Source: JAWLDB01 sp041686915 (GTDB lineage: Bacteria; Bacillota; UBA994; UBA5500). Taken from it: 13,205 nt of DNA. The number at the start of each line of letters is the position of its first letter. Positions within the stretch are counted from its first letter, which is position 1. Below are positions 1 through 6,600 of this stretch, in pieces. The notes below the pieces were generated by a model, which ran no database searches, was not told where the DNA came from, and saw only the letters and a list, made by a program, of their open reading frames with translations. Both the position numbers and the translations under genes were made by a program. The stretch covers positions 1 through 13,205 of the forward strand of contig JAWLDB010000058.1 in assembly GCA_041686915.1 (NCBI GenBank), in the 5' to 3' direction.

Positions 1-163
1 GGCGAAACTGAAGCAGGATACTGCAACACGCGTCAGCATTTCCTTTGACCGCAACCTGATTTCTCCTAATGACATACTCCAAGCTCTTAGCGGTACTGGG
101 GTAATCAAAGACCTGCATATAGTGGAACCCGATATTGAAGCAGCTGTGAGTAAGCTGTTCTAG
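1..163 (+). CDS. ABC transporter ATP-binding protein, C-terminal fragment
   Basis: The reading frame entering at base 2 encodes 53 residues and ends at TAG 161-163; the gene begins outside the window. The visible tail ends in a DLHIVEPDIEAAVSKLF-type motif. This matches the C-terminal extension of ABC-2-type (NatA/CcmA-like) export ATPases, where a short regulatory subdomain finishes with a V-x-D-L-x-I-x-E-P-x-I-E-x-hydrophobic signature. The Walker and signature motifs would lie upstream and cannot be seen. By family knowledge the protein would energise export through a separate permease at the cytoplasmic membrane. The substrate is unknown, and the permease could be outside the window. Family assignment rests on this tail only. 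Confidence 0.72.
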   Translation, partial: AKLKQDTATRVSISFDRNLISPNDILQALSGTGVIKDLHIVEPDIEAAVSKLF

Positions 164-184
164 TTTCCCTTAGGTTACGGGAAC

Positions 185-200
185 TTCCCAGGTCTGGGAA
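185..200. promoter_or_regulatory. perfect inverted repeat, possible operator
   Basis: TTCCCAG-GT-CTGGGAA is a perfect 7-bp inverted repeat with a 2-bp centre. It lies just after the ABC ATPase stop and upstream of the putative promoter of the 280-705 gene. No T-run follows it, and the 2-nt centre is too tight for a good RNA hairpin. A dimeric repressor site is therefore more plausible than a terminator. The protein that would bind is unknown. Confidence 0.35.
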
Positions 201-230
201 ACGTCTGATGCTGTGTGTAAACTAGGCAGC

Positions 231-239
231 TGTTATAGT
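231..239 (+). promoter_or_regulatory. extended -10 promoter for the 280-705 gene
   Basis: TGT-TATAGT matches an extended -10 element (TGN followed by TATAAT with one mismatch). It sits about 40 bases before the start codon. The -35 position (around 211-216, CTGTGT) is poor, which is usual for extended -10 promoters. It would let the small membrane protein be expressed independently of the upstream ABC ATPase gene. Confidence 0.45.
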
Positions 240-279
240 GTAAGAGCCCATACAATAACAGTAAAAAGGGGATTGAGAG

Positions 280-705
280 ATGCAGAGTAAATCAGCAATA
301 GCGATTATCCTCTCCATTTTGACGGTCATTGGTGCCATGCTTTTGAACTTTCGCGAGTTCTCAATGGGAAGCCCGGCAACCATAGCAAATCTGATTGTTA
401 CATCCGTCTACATAGCTGCCTGGATTATCGTTTTAGTGATCAGTGCTAAGAGCGCAAATCGCAACCCTCTGAGGCTTTTCCTCGTCTTCTGGGTTATAAC
501 GCTGCTACTGGCCATACTGACCGCCTATGTCAATGTCTCTGGTGCTGAAGTGGATTGGGCACTGCCCTTTGCACTCTTGGTGATGGGGCAATGGTACGGC
601 CTCAACCTCCTGGTTGGGAGTTTTCTGACGGCGTCTATCATCATCGCGATTATTTCTCTGACGATGTCCATTGCCGTGAGTTTGGCGCTGAGACGCGCCA
701 GGTAA
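280..705 (+). CDS. small integral membrane protein, about four helices, function unknown
   Basis: The 141-residue protein starts at ATG 280, preceded by an AAAGGGGA ribosome binding site at 265-272 with good spacing. Hydrophobic segments lie near residues 5-23, 35-55, 64-83 and 108-137, and residues 93-103 are also hydrophobic. The short loops include a basic stretch (SAKSANRNPLR, 56-66) and a basic C-terminus (LRRAR), which suggests cytoplasmic loops there. I see no catalytic motif or family signature. It follows the ABC ATPase by 116 bases in the same direction, but an intervening promoter and palindrome make simple co-transcription uncertain. It could be an accessory of that transporter. 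It is too small to be the usual six-helix ABC-2 permease. Confidence 0.75.
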   Translation: MQSKSAIAIILSILTVIGAMLLNFREFSMGSPATIANLIVTSVYIAAWIIVLVISAKSANRNPLRLFLVFWVITLLLAILTAYVNVSGAEVDWALPFALLVMGQWYGLNLLVGSFLTASIIIAIISLTMSIAVSLALRRAR

Positions 706-824
706 CGCACGGCTGTAGGAGCAGGAGTTTGCCCAGGTGATGATGGATATAGTTCTGGCTGAGACAATGGCCTACTCCAAGACAAGACCTTAGGGCATTT
801 TCGGTTGACACATCAGACAAAGCT

Positions 825-861
825 GAACCCCACAGTCGCGAGTGAGCAGACTGTGGGGTTC
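825..861. terminator. strong bidirectional-type hairpin between convergent genes
   Basis: GAACCCCACAGTC (825-837) pairs perfectly with GACTGTGGGGTTC (849-861): a 13-bp stem with an 11-base loop. On the plus strand CTGTGTTTT follows, a modest T-tract. It lies between the stop of the plus-strand membrane gene (705) and the stop of the minus-strand operon (885), where a shared terminator is expected. The rest of 706-884 shows no convincing gene. Confidence 0.75.
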
Positions 862-884
862 CTGTGTTTTCGATAGGCCCACGC

Positions 885-1346
885 CTAGTCATCCAATTGC
901 GTCTCCTGCGCAGAGGTGAAGCGCAACGCAATGACTGGTGCAAATACCGAGACGAAGAATAGGCCGAAGATAATCCACCAACCTACCGACTCGAAAATGT
1001 CGTCGGGCACAATCAGGGTGTAACAGAAGAAGGACAGCCTTAGCAGCCACTGGATGATACCATGAGTAATGGCATCGGCGTGATTGCGTGCGGCAATCAG
1101 TCGCTCGTCGTTCATTGAGACGATGAGCGGCTTCATCTGTTTAGGGTATTTGCGAATTACGTGCAGCTTGTACCAGGCAGCCAGAGCCATACCAGCCGGA
1201 ACAAACGAACAGGCGATAACAGCCTTGTTGTTAAAATCTACCCGGAACAGCACTAGCGATATCCCCACGGCTAGCAGCAGCACTGCTACTACCAGGTTGG
1301 CCACGATTTCAGTCTTTTCCCTACGTAGAATCGCCTTGGTTTCCAT
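885..1346 (-). CDS. four-helix membrane protein coupled to an XRE regulator (DUF2178-like)
   Basis: I chose the ATG at 1346, giving 153 residues (METKAILRRE...). A GGGAGGA site at 1359-1353 then has a 7-base spacer. The ATG at 1352 and the TTG at 1361 are in frame but too close to, or upstream of, that site. Membrane segments lie near residues 14-34, 42-59, 93-113 and 120-142. Between helices 2 and 3 a cytoplasmic loop carries MNDERLIAARNHADAIT, resembling the D-E-R-x(n)-A motif of small membrane proteins (DUF2178 and relatives) that are encoded beside YozG-like regulators. The ribosome binding site lies inside the end of the regulator gene, which implies translational coupling. The role is unknown; a membrane sensor or partner for the regulator is a guess from context. 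Confidence 0.8.
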   Translation of the reverse strand: METKAILRREKTEIVANLVVAVLLLAVGISLVLFRVDFNNKAVIACSFVPAGMALAAWYKLHVIRKYPKQMKPLIVSMNDERLIAARNHADAITHGIIQWLLRLSFFCYTLIVPDDIFESVGWWIIFGLFFVSVFAPVIALRFTSAQETQLDD

Positions 1347-1348
1347 TT

Positions 1349-1543
1349 TCATTCCTCCCAAAACAGGTCATTCAGTGTCTTGCCAACAGTCTTGCAGATA
1401 GCAATACAGAGGTTTAGTGAAGGGTTATAATTGCCAGCTTCGATTAGCCCAATTGTCTGCCTGGTCACGCCGACCTTGTCGGCTAATTGCTCCTGCGACA
1501 AGTCACAGGCGATCCTGGCAAGTTTGAGTCGCATGTTCTTCAT
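1349..1543 (-). CDS. small XRE-family (Cro/CI-type) transcriptional regulator, YozG-like
   Basis: The 64-residue protein is almost entirely one helix-turn-helix domain. Residues 4-14 form helix 1. LSQEQLADKVGV (15-26) and TRQTIGLIEAG (27-37) are the HTH pair, with TRQTI as recognition helix. NPSLNLCIAICKTVGKTLNDLF is the usual C-terminal part of the domain. ATG 1543 is chosen because GGAGG (1555-1551) sits 7 bases upstream. The frame stays open further up to 1693, but that extension has no ribosome binding site and crosses the promoter. Its stop overlaps the start region of the downstream membrane protein gene. Regulators of this type commonly control their own operon, and the promoter contains a palindrome that could be its operator. 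Confidence 0.92.
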   Translation of the reverse strand: MKNMRLKLARIACDLSQEQLADKVGVTRQTIGLIEAGNYNPSLNLCIAICKTVGKTLNDLFWEE

Positions 1544-1561
1544 AGCATCGCCTCCGACTAG

Positions 1562-1591
1562 ATTATAGCAGGTATACCATACCCAATGCAA
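1562..1591 (-). promoter_or_regulatory. promoter of the XRE operon with an internal palindrome
   Basis: Read on the minus strand, TTGCAT (1591-1586) and a perfect TATAAT (1567-1562) are separated by 18 bases. TGC immediately before TATAAT makes it an extended -10 as well. The spacer contains the palindrome GGTATACC (1571-1578) and a flanking GGTAT repeat. This is a position where a bound repressor would block RNA polymerase, so autoregulation by the 64-aa regulator is likely but not shown. Confidence 0.7.
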
Positions 1592-1682
1592 TATATATAT
1601 TACGTTAGGTAAGATTTTTTTAGCATGAGTGATCTGTCGTGATGTGCATTGCTCCTGCGACATTCCTGCCTGCAATAGTACC

Positions 1683-1711
1683 TTGACAGACATAGCACTT
1701 AATCGGATAAT
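1683..1711 (+). promoter_or_regulatory. near-consensus sigma-A promoter for the thioredoxin-GNAT gene
   Basis: TTGACA (1683-1688), exactly 17 bases, then GATAAT (1706-1711): 11 of 12 consensus positions. Transcription would start near 1718-1720, giving a leader of roughly 85 bases before the start at 1803. The leader holds a small hairpin, GTGAAA-TGGC-TTTCAC (1754-1769). Confidence 0.78.
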
Positions 1712-1802
1712 TTTCGCCAGTTCCGCAGGTCATTGACATGCTGATACGAAAGAGTGAAATGGCTTTCACGCACGTGGTTAAGCACAAGCGCAAGGAGGGA
1801 TT

Positions 1803-2582
1803 GTGTTGGCAAAGGAGCTGATTTACCTGCACTTCGGGCGGCAGTGCCCGGGATCATTTCTCGCTGAACAGGCCAAGAGAGCGGCAAACATGCTGCAGGT
1901 GCCCCTGCGCGACATAGATGCCAGTGAGCGTCCTGACCTGGCCGAGCACTACAACTTGTTCTATCCTGGGGCAGTGTTCATGGAGGATGTTCCCCTAGTC
2001 TATGGAAGCGCAGCACAAATGGTGGAAAGCTATTTGAGGCGGGGACCTCTGCCTGGTGTGCAGCACTATGAAGCAAAACCACTGGGGCAGGTTGAACGGG
2101 TAGAGATACTGCACGCGGGCAACTGTGGCTGTGCCTTCGGCAGTTGTCTGCCTAGTCTCAGCGATAGTCAAAGCCGGCAGAAAGCGGAATGGCTGCGCAC
2201 GATGGCAAACAGCGGCTTCGCGGGCCTAATAGGTTGGCAGGGCGAGCAGGTGGTCGGCTTCGTGGAAGTGCTTCCCGAGACGGCGATACCTTACTCCTTA
2301 GGAGTCAAACGACCAGAGTATGGCTTCATCACCTGCCTGTACAGCCCGATAGAGTGGGGCCTGGATAAGGATTATCGGGTCAGCTTGCTTGAGCACCTGT
2401 TCAGCCACGCCATGCAGCAGGGTTACCATGGCCTTTCTGTGGTCAGCGGTGTGGAGACGCCTTACCCTAACGGCCCCATGGCTGTCTTTGAACATCTGGG
2501 CTTCGATCGAGTTAAACAGATGGGCCGTGTTCTACTTAAGCACAAATGGGAAGAGGCTTGGCTGATGCAGAAGCAGCTATAG
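1803..2582 (+). CDS. thioredoxin-like/GNAT N-acetyltransferase fusion protein
   Basis: This 259-residue protein starts at GTG 1803 or, with better spacing to AGGAGG (1793-1798), at TTG 1806. Residues 5-85 resemble a thioredoxin fold: a beta strand LIYLHF, then a helix after a single C15-P16 that replaces the usual CxxC, a second strand, and YPGAVFMEDVPLVYG where thioredoxins have the cis-proline strand. A linker carries a Cys cluster NCGCAFGSC (C108, C110, C115). Residues about 118-250 look like a GNAT domain, with the central strand VVGFVEVLP (150-158) and the closing FEHLGFDRV motif. By family knowledge GNAT domains transfer acetyl from acetyl-CoA to an amine; the substrate here is unknown. 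No classical active-site CxxC is present, so the first domain is probably not a disulfide reductase. It is transcribed alone from its own promoter. Confidence 0.72.
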   Translation: MLAKELIYLHFGRQCPGSFLAEQAKRAANMLQVPLRDIDASERPDLAEHYNLFYPGAVFMEDVPLVYGSAAQMVESYLRRGPLPGVQHYEAKPLGQVERVEILHAGNCGCAFGSCLPSLSDSQSRQKAEWLRTMANSGFAGLIGWQGEQVVGFVEVLPETAIPYSLGVKRPEYGFITCLYSPIEWGLDKDYRVSLLEHLFSHAMQQGYHGLSVVSGVETPYPNGPMAVFEHLGFDRVKQMGRVLLKHKWEEAWLMQKQL

Positions 2583-2589
2583 AATGAGC

Positions 2590-2608
2590 GGATGGGACTA
2601 TCCCATCC
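2590..2608 (+). terminator. stem-loop just after the GNAT gene
   Basis: GGATGGGA-CTA-TCCCATCC is a perfect 8-bp stem with a 3-base loop, starting 8 bases after the stop codon. Only a weak T-rich stretch follows (CTCAAATAGCTTTA). It is therefore either an imperfect intrinsic terminator or a 3'-end-protecting hairpin. Confidence 0.5.
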
Positions 2609-2643
2609 TCTCAAATAGCTTTATGGCCCACACAGACCAGCCA

Positions 2644-2717
2644 GAGCCCGAGGGCTATTAGCACCAGCTGACCGGGGTTTAGCCTTGTCTCGGGCTCAAA
2701 CAAGCTCAATCTTGTTT
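2644..2717. terminator. nested inverted repeats in a convergent intergenic gap
   Basis: GAGCCCGAG (2644-2652) pairs with CTCGGGCTC (2689-2697). Inside, GGCTA (2653-2657) pairs with TAGCC (2680-2684), extending the stem across a 4-base bulge. Directly after it comes AAACAAG-CTCAAT-CTTGTTT (2698-2717), a 7-bp hairpin ending in TTTATT on the plus strand. Together they lie between two convergent genes, so a two-way termination region is the simplest reading. T-tracts are short on both strands. Confidence 0.45.
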
Positions 2718-2738
2718 ATTCGGGCACCCGCCTGCTAG

Positions 2739-3437
2739 TCATTTCAGCAGCGGGCAATTGCACCGGAAGCAGTAGTCGGAGCTGATGTCATTTAGGCTGG
2801 AACAGGCGTTACAGAAGACAATCGAGTCCTGAGACTTGTCGTACTTCTCATATGAGTTCAGGCCCGCGTGGTGCCTTACTCTGTCGCCTATCTTGTAGTA
2901 GTTGTAGACTGTATCGTCATTCTCTGCCGTGAGCCTATGCAGTTTGCCGCTATCACTGCGGATGGCAACCGTATACAACAAATAATCCTCCCAGTAGTAA
3001 TCGTCATTTCCCGAGTTCTTTTTCCGCTTCTTCTCTTCAACCTTCTTGTCTACAACCTGACCGTCCCAGGTCTTGCTTCTTTTCCTGCCGGCAATTTGGA
3101 ACATGGCTATGACGAGGAACATGCCGCCAATCCCTAGGCCAATGAGGAACGCCTGCGGGTTGTCCACTTCCCCACCCATTTCCCCTGCCACCGTGAAACC
3201 AACCACCGCCACCACCGCCAAAATGATAGAGAATATGGCGGCCCAGCGATTGCTGTCCTGTACATAATGGGCGAATGCCGGATCATTGATCTTGCGCGAG
3301 AACCCAACGCCGCCGCGCGCATCTATGCTGGTAACCACCTCTTCTACCGGTCCGGGCTGTGCTACCTGATGCTGGCCGCAGGACGAGCAGTAACGCGAGT
3401 CCTTTGGCATGGCTGCTCCACACTGAGTACAGTACAT
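2739..3437 (-). CDS. membrane protein with N- and C-terminal zinc ribbons
   Basis: The 232-residue protein starts at ATG 3437 with AAGGAGG six bases upstream. The N-terminus is a zinc ribbon with C3, C6, C17 and C20 (YCTQCG...YCSSCG). Hydrophobic segments near residues 65-84 and 97-116 form a membrane hairpin. A very basic stretch follows (VEEKKRKKN). A small beta-rich domain then runs from about 122 to 205 (TWDGQVVDKK ... YKIGDRVRHH ... YEKYDKS), a pattern seen in zinc-ribbon proteins of Clostridia. The chain ends in a second four-Cys ribbon, C209, C212, C223 and C226. Both zinc sites should face the cytoplasm if the hairpin spans the membrane twice. The function is unknown. It appears monocistronic and is flanked by hairpins. 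Confidence 0.8.
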   Translation of the reverse strand: MYCTQCGAAMPKDSRYCSSCGQHQVAQPGPVEEVVTSIDARGGVGFSRKINDPAFAHYVQDSNRWAAIFSIILAVVAVVGFTVAGEMGGEVDNPQAFLIGLGIGGMFLVIAMFQIAGRKRSKTWDGQVVDKKVEEKKRKKNSGNDDYYWEDYLLYTVAIRSDSGKLHRLTAENDDTVYNYYKIGDRVRHHAGLNSYEKYDKSQDSIVFCNACSSLNDISSDYCFRCNCPLLK

Positions 3438-3507
3438 AGACGTCCTCCTTCTCTGGACAATCCTGGTTTATCTACTCCCATCGTATGGCTCTGTCTCCGT
3501 CTCGTCG

Positions 3508-3557
3508 TCACCCGAAACCTGTGAAAACAGCAACGACTCCTCACCCGTTTCGGGTGA
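3508..3557. promoter_or_regulatory. three TCACCCG/CGGGTGA half-sites upstream of the zinc-ribbon gene
   Basis: TCACCCG-TTT-CGGGTGA (3541-3557) is a perfect palindrome. A third copy, TCACCCGAAAC (3508-3518), is an 11-bp inverted match to GTTTCGGGTGA (3547-3557). The array sits 70-120 bases upstream of the zinc-ribbon start codon. It is likely a binding site for a dimeric regulator, or an alternative stem. No clear -35/-10 pair for the gene could be fixed. The rest of 3438-3681 holds only the terminator listed separately. Confidence 0.4.
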
Positions 3558-3608
3558 AAACCATAAGTGATGCGGCAACTCCGCGCCCCACCATCTCATG
3601 ACCTGAAC

Positions 3609-3635
3609 AAAAAGGGACGACCGTTCAGCCGTCCC
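3609..3635 (-). terminator. intrinsic terminator of the giant dockerin gene
   Basis: On the minus strand GGGACG (3635-3630) pairs with CGTCCC (3619-3614), followed by five T residues (3613-3609). It lies 47 bases past the stop codon of the giant gene, which is the expected position for its rho-independent terminator. An overlapping CTGAAC/GTTCAG repeat (3603-3608 and 3623-3628) offers an alternative pairing. Confidence 0.75.
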
Positions 3636-3681
3636 CTGGGTTCCTATTGAGTTCAGTTTGACAGAGTCGGAAGATTAGTGG

Positions 3682-6600
3682 CTACTGCATCAGCTCAATG
3701 CCGAGGGCGTGCCGGTTGACCGGTACGATGTCGGCTCCGTTGACCAGGTCATCTTGGTTGGCGTCTGCCGCCAGCAGTGCCAGCTCTGAGGTGATTAGCT
3801 CAATGCCGAGCGCGTGGCGGTTAACCGGCACGATGTCAGCTCCGTTAACGAAGCCATCCAGATTGGCGTCTCCACGCAGTGCCAGCAGAGTGTTTACCAC
3901 AAAAGCTCCCCCTGCTGTCACATCCACTGTCAATGTCCGCTGTACATGTGCTGCCTTGCTAAACTGCAGGCTGTAGCTACCCACAGCCACACCAGTAAAG
4001 CTGTAGCTGCCATCAGCCGCTGTGGTTGTCGTCTGCAGCTGATTGCCGTTATACAGCAGATTGACTGTCACGCCGGCCAATTCCGGTTGAGCCCCTGACA
4101 CAACCCCGTATTTGACGGTGCCGGAAATCGACTGGTTATCGCGCACTTCGATAGTCAAGGTCTGGTCGTAAGCGCCGGACAGAGCCACCGATGAATAGCT
4201 GGCTACACTCTGGTCCACCTGCACCCGGTAGCGGGCCAAAGTCGTTCCGTCTGCTGCATACTGTGGCAGCCTGCCGGTCGGCACATTAGGAACTACCCTC
4301 ACCCACTGTACAAACTGTGCAGAATCGATTTTCAGGCTGGAGTAAGCACCGTCACCCGTGTAACCGGTATTGGCTACCGGGTCTACCAGTTGGATTTCTT
4401 GCACGTCAATGGGGTTCCCGGACTCGTCCCAAAGAGCGATGTTGTCGTTCAGTGAACTCGGTAGCATGTAGCTATCGAACTCAATTTCCACGGCATCCGG
4501 GTACACGTACACTGATTTCACGGTCGGGGAAGCGGTAGAAAGCAGGCCAACATTCACCTCTGTATGAGCCGGCGGAACAGTCATAGCGTTTGTCTCTAAC
4601 GTCTGATAGCCGCTACCCTCGAAGCGAACCTTCCAGCTGCCAGGGCTGACATCCCACGCGTACTTGCCCTCCGGATCAGTGATCAAGGGGTTCTGGGCAG
4701 GGCTGGCGTAGATATCATCCAGCTCGTCACCACTCGTCCAAGCACGGTATGCTCCACCGTCTTCGAGCAGCAGTATCGCCTGTACGCCTTCAATGCGCTT
4801 GTCTTCTATTGCTTCAAACACATATCCGCTTGGGTCCATAATCCAGCGCGGTTTCAGCACATCCTTCTTCTTGCCTGTCTTCCGCTGCTGGCGGGCTAGC
4901 TCAGTCCGGATCATGCTGATGATAGCATCTGCCCATATCTGATACTCACTGCCTATGCTGTTGCTATACACCTGGCCGCCGGTGGTAACTATATAGCTTA
5001 ACCCTTTGCCTAGAGGCCCAAAGAAGGAGGCACCATAGCTAACGCCGCCCATGAAACTGTTGATATAGTGGCTCTTCCGCGTGGCGTCGGCGTATTGGTC
5101 AATCTCATTCATCAGTCTGGCCCGCTCAGTTGCGTCCTTCACGGCACTAGCCGCTGCCCTTAACTCAGCCGGGTCTGTACCGATACTTCCGAGTAGCACA
5201 TTGCCAGCCAGGCTGACGCCACCTAGTGCGGTCAATCCTTTACCCAACTTGCCCAACGTATCGGCACCCTTCTTCAGCTCGTAGAGATCGCCAGCAATTC
5301 CGGTGGCAGTAGAGGTGTAATCCAGACGTTGCAGGTTATCCTGAGTGTCCTGAGCAGTGACGCTAGCTGCCGAGAACCCTGCTCCGCCCACCGCGCCGCC
5401 GTTGATGGCAGCCCAGAGCTCCGGTGAGAACCAGGCCGTTTTGGTAACGGTGATGCTGTCACTGCCCACGTTTACGGTCGGTGGGGTGGTATAATAGTAG
5501 CCCTGTGCCGTCTGTATGCGAATGGAGCCGGCCGGTTGTTGGTTGGGCACGCTGGTGCTGGTCCCCTGGAAGCTCAACCGCATGCCGTCGCCCAGATTAT
5601 AGCTAGCTTCAATGTGGTCATTACTGTTCGAGCCATCCACATAGTTGCTGGTGGTATCAATCGTCATCTCACGTATCGTCTGCGGCAATGTACCCGGATC
5701 GACCTCCGGCTGGGCCGGCAACTGCGAAACGTCGATGGGCGTGCTGCCGGTCAATTTGGAGACAATCTCGGCTTCTTTTGCCGGGTCGTTTTCTACTTTC
5801 AAAGCAAAGTAGATTGAGAAGACGCCTGGCCGGGTGATGCCGTAGGCAGCGACCTTCCAGTAGCCGTCGACCGGGTCATACTCAGCTTCGTACATGGTGG
5901 AATTACCTTGATTAGTGTCTACCAGAGCAGCAACATCCACTTCTTCGGGCTCAGCGTTGAGGATTTTAAACCAGGCCCGCACCGGTACGTTGGGATGAGG
6001 GTAGAACGGCAGACTACCACTGTAGACGTTTTCGCCCACAGAAACGTTAGTCAGAGTAATCCCGTGGTTGTCCTGCCAGATTCTCACGTCATCGACCACA
6101 GCTGCTCCTCTCGGTAACACTTGGCAATCCACAACTGGAGACTCTGTAATTGTTCCGTCGCCTAACTCCACCCGGGCCTGCAACTGATGCACTCCGGGCT
6201 GCAGCGGATCGCTCAAGTTGATCGAGGTCTGCCAGCGCCCGCGCGCATCACTTTCGGCGCTTCCGGCCTCTACCCCGTTATCCATAATGGTGACGACTGA
6301 GTTCTTGTACGATACTCCCGATAGGAAGATGCGTCCACTGCTGGAAGCATAGACTTCCGCCGGTTCAGAGACAGTGACAAATGGTAGATCGAGCACCTGC
6401 GAAGCGATTGTCTCCTGGCGCCAGCTGTTGTTAGCCCAAACATTGACCGAAGCAGAGAACGACAGTTGGCTCTCGCTGGTCTCCATCTGGAAACTGACCA
6501 CACCTTGGCGCTCAGCGAGGCCGTCAGCTCCATAGGCGTTGCTCGACATATCAGAAACGCTGATCGACTGCGGGTAGACATAACTGCTAGTAAGCAGAGC

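Noticed and set aside
706..824. Possible small gene between the membrane protein and the hairpin
   Set aside because: No open frame here has a start, ribosome binding site and protein-like sequence together.
1590..1601. The AATATATATATT run as a promoter or origin element
   Set aside because: It is a short AT repeat upstream of a better-defined promoter, with no DnaA boxes or other origin features nearby.
1349..1693. A longer 114-residue version of the XRE regulator starting at 1693
   Set aside because: The added N-terminus crosses the promoter, has no ribosome binding site and does not resemble any domain. ATG 1543 has an ideal GGAGG site.
4840..5310. Calling the giant protein a polymorphic toxin because of its Gly-rich helical module
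   Set aside because: No C-terminal toxin domain or immunity gene is present. The protein ends in a dockerin.
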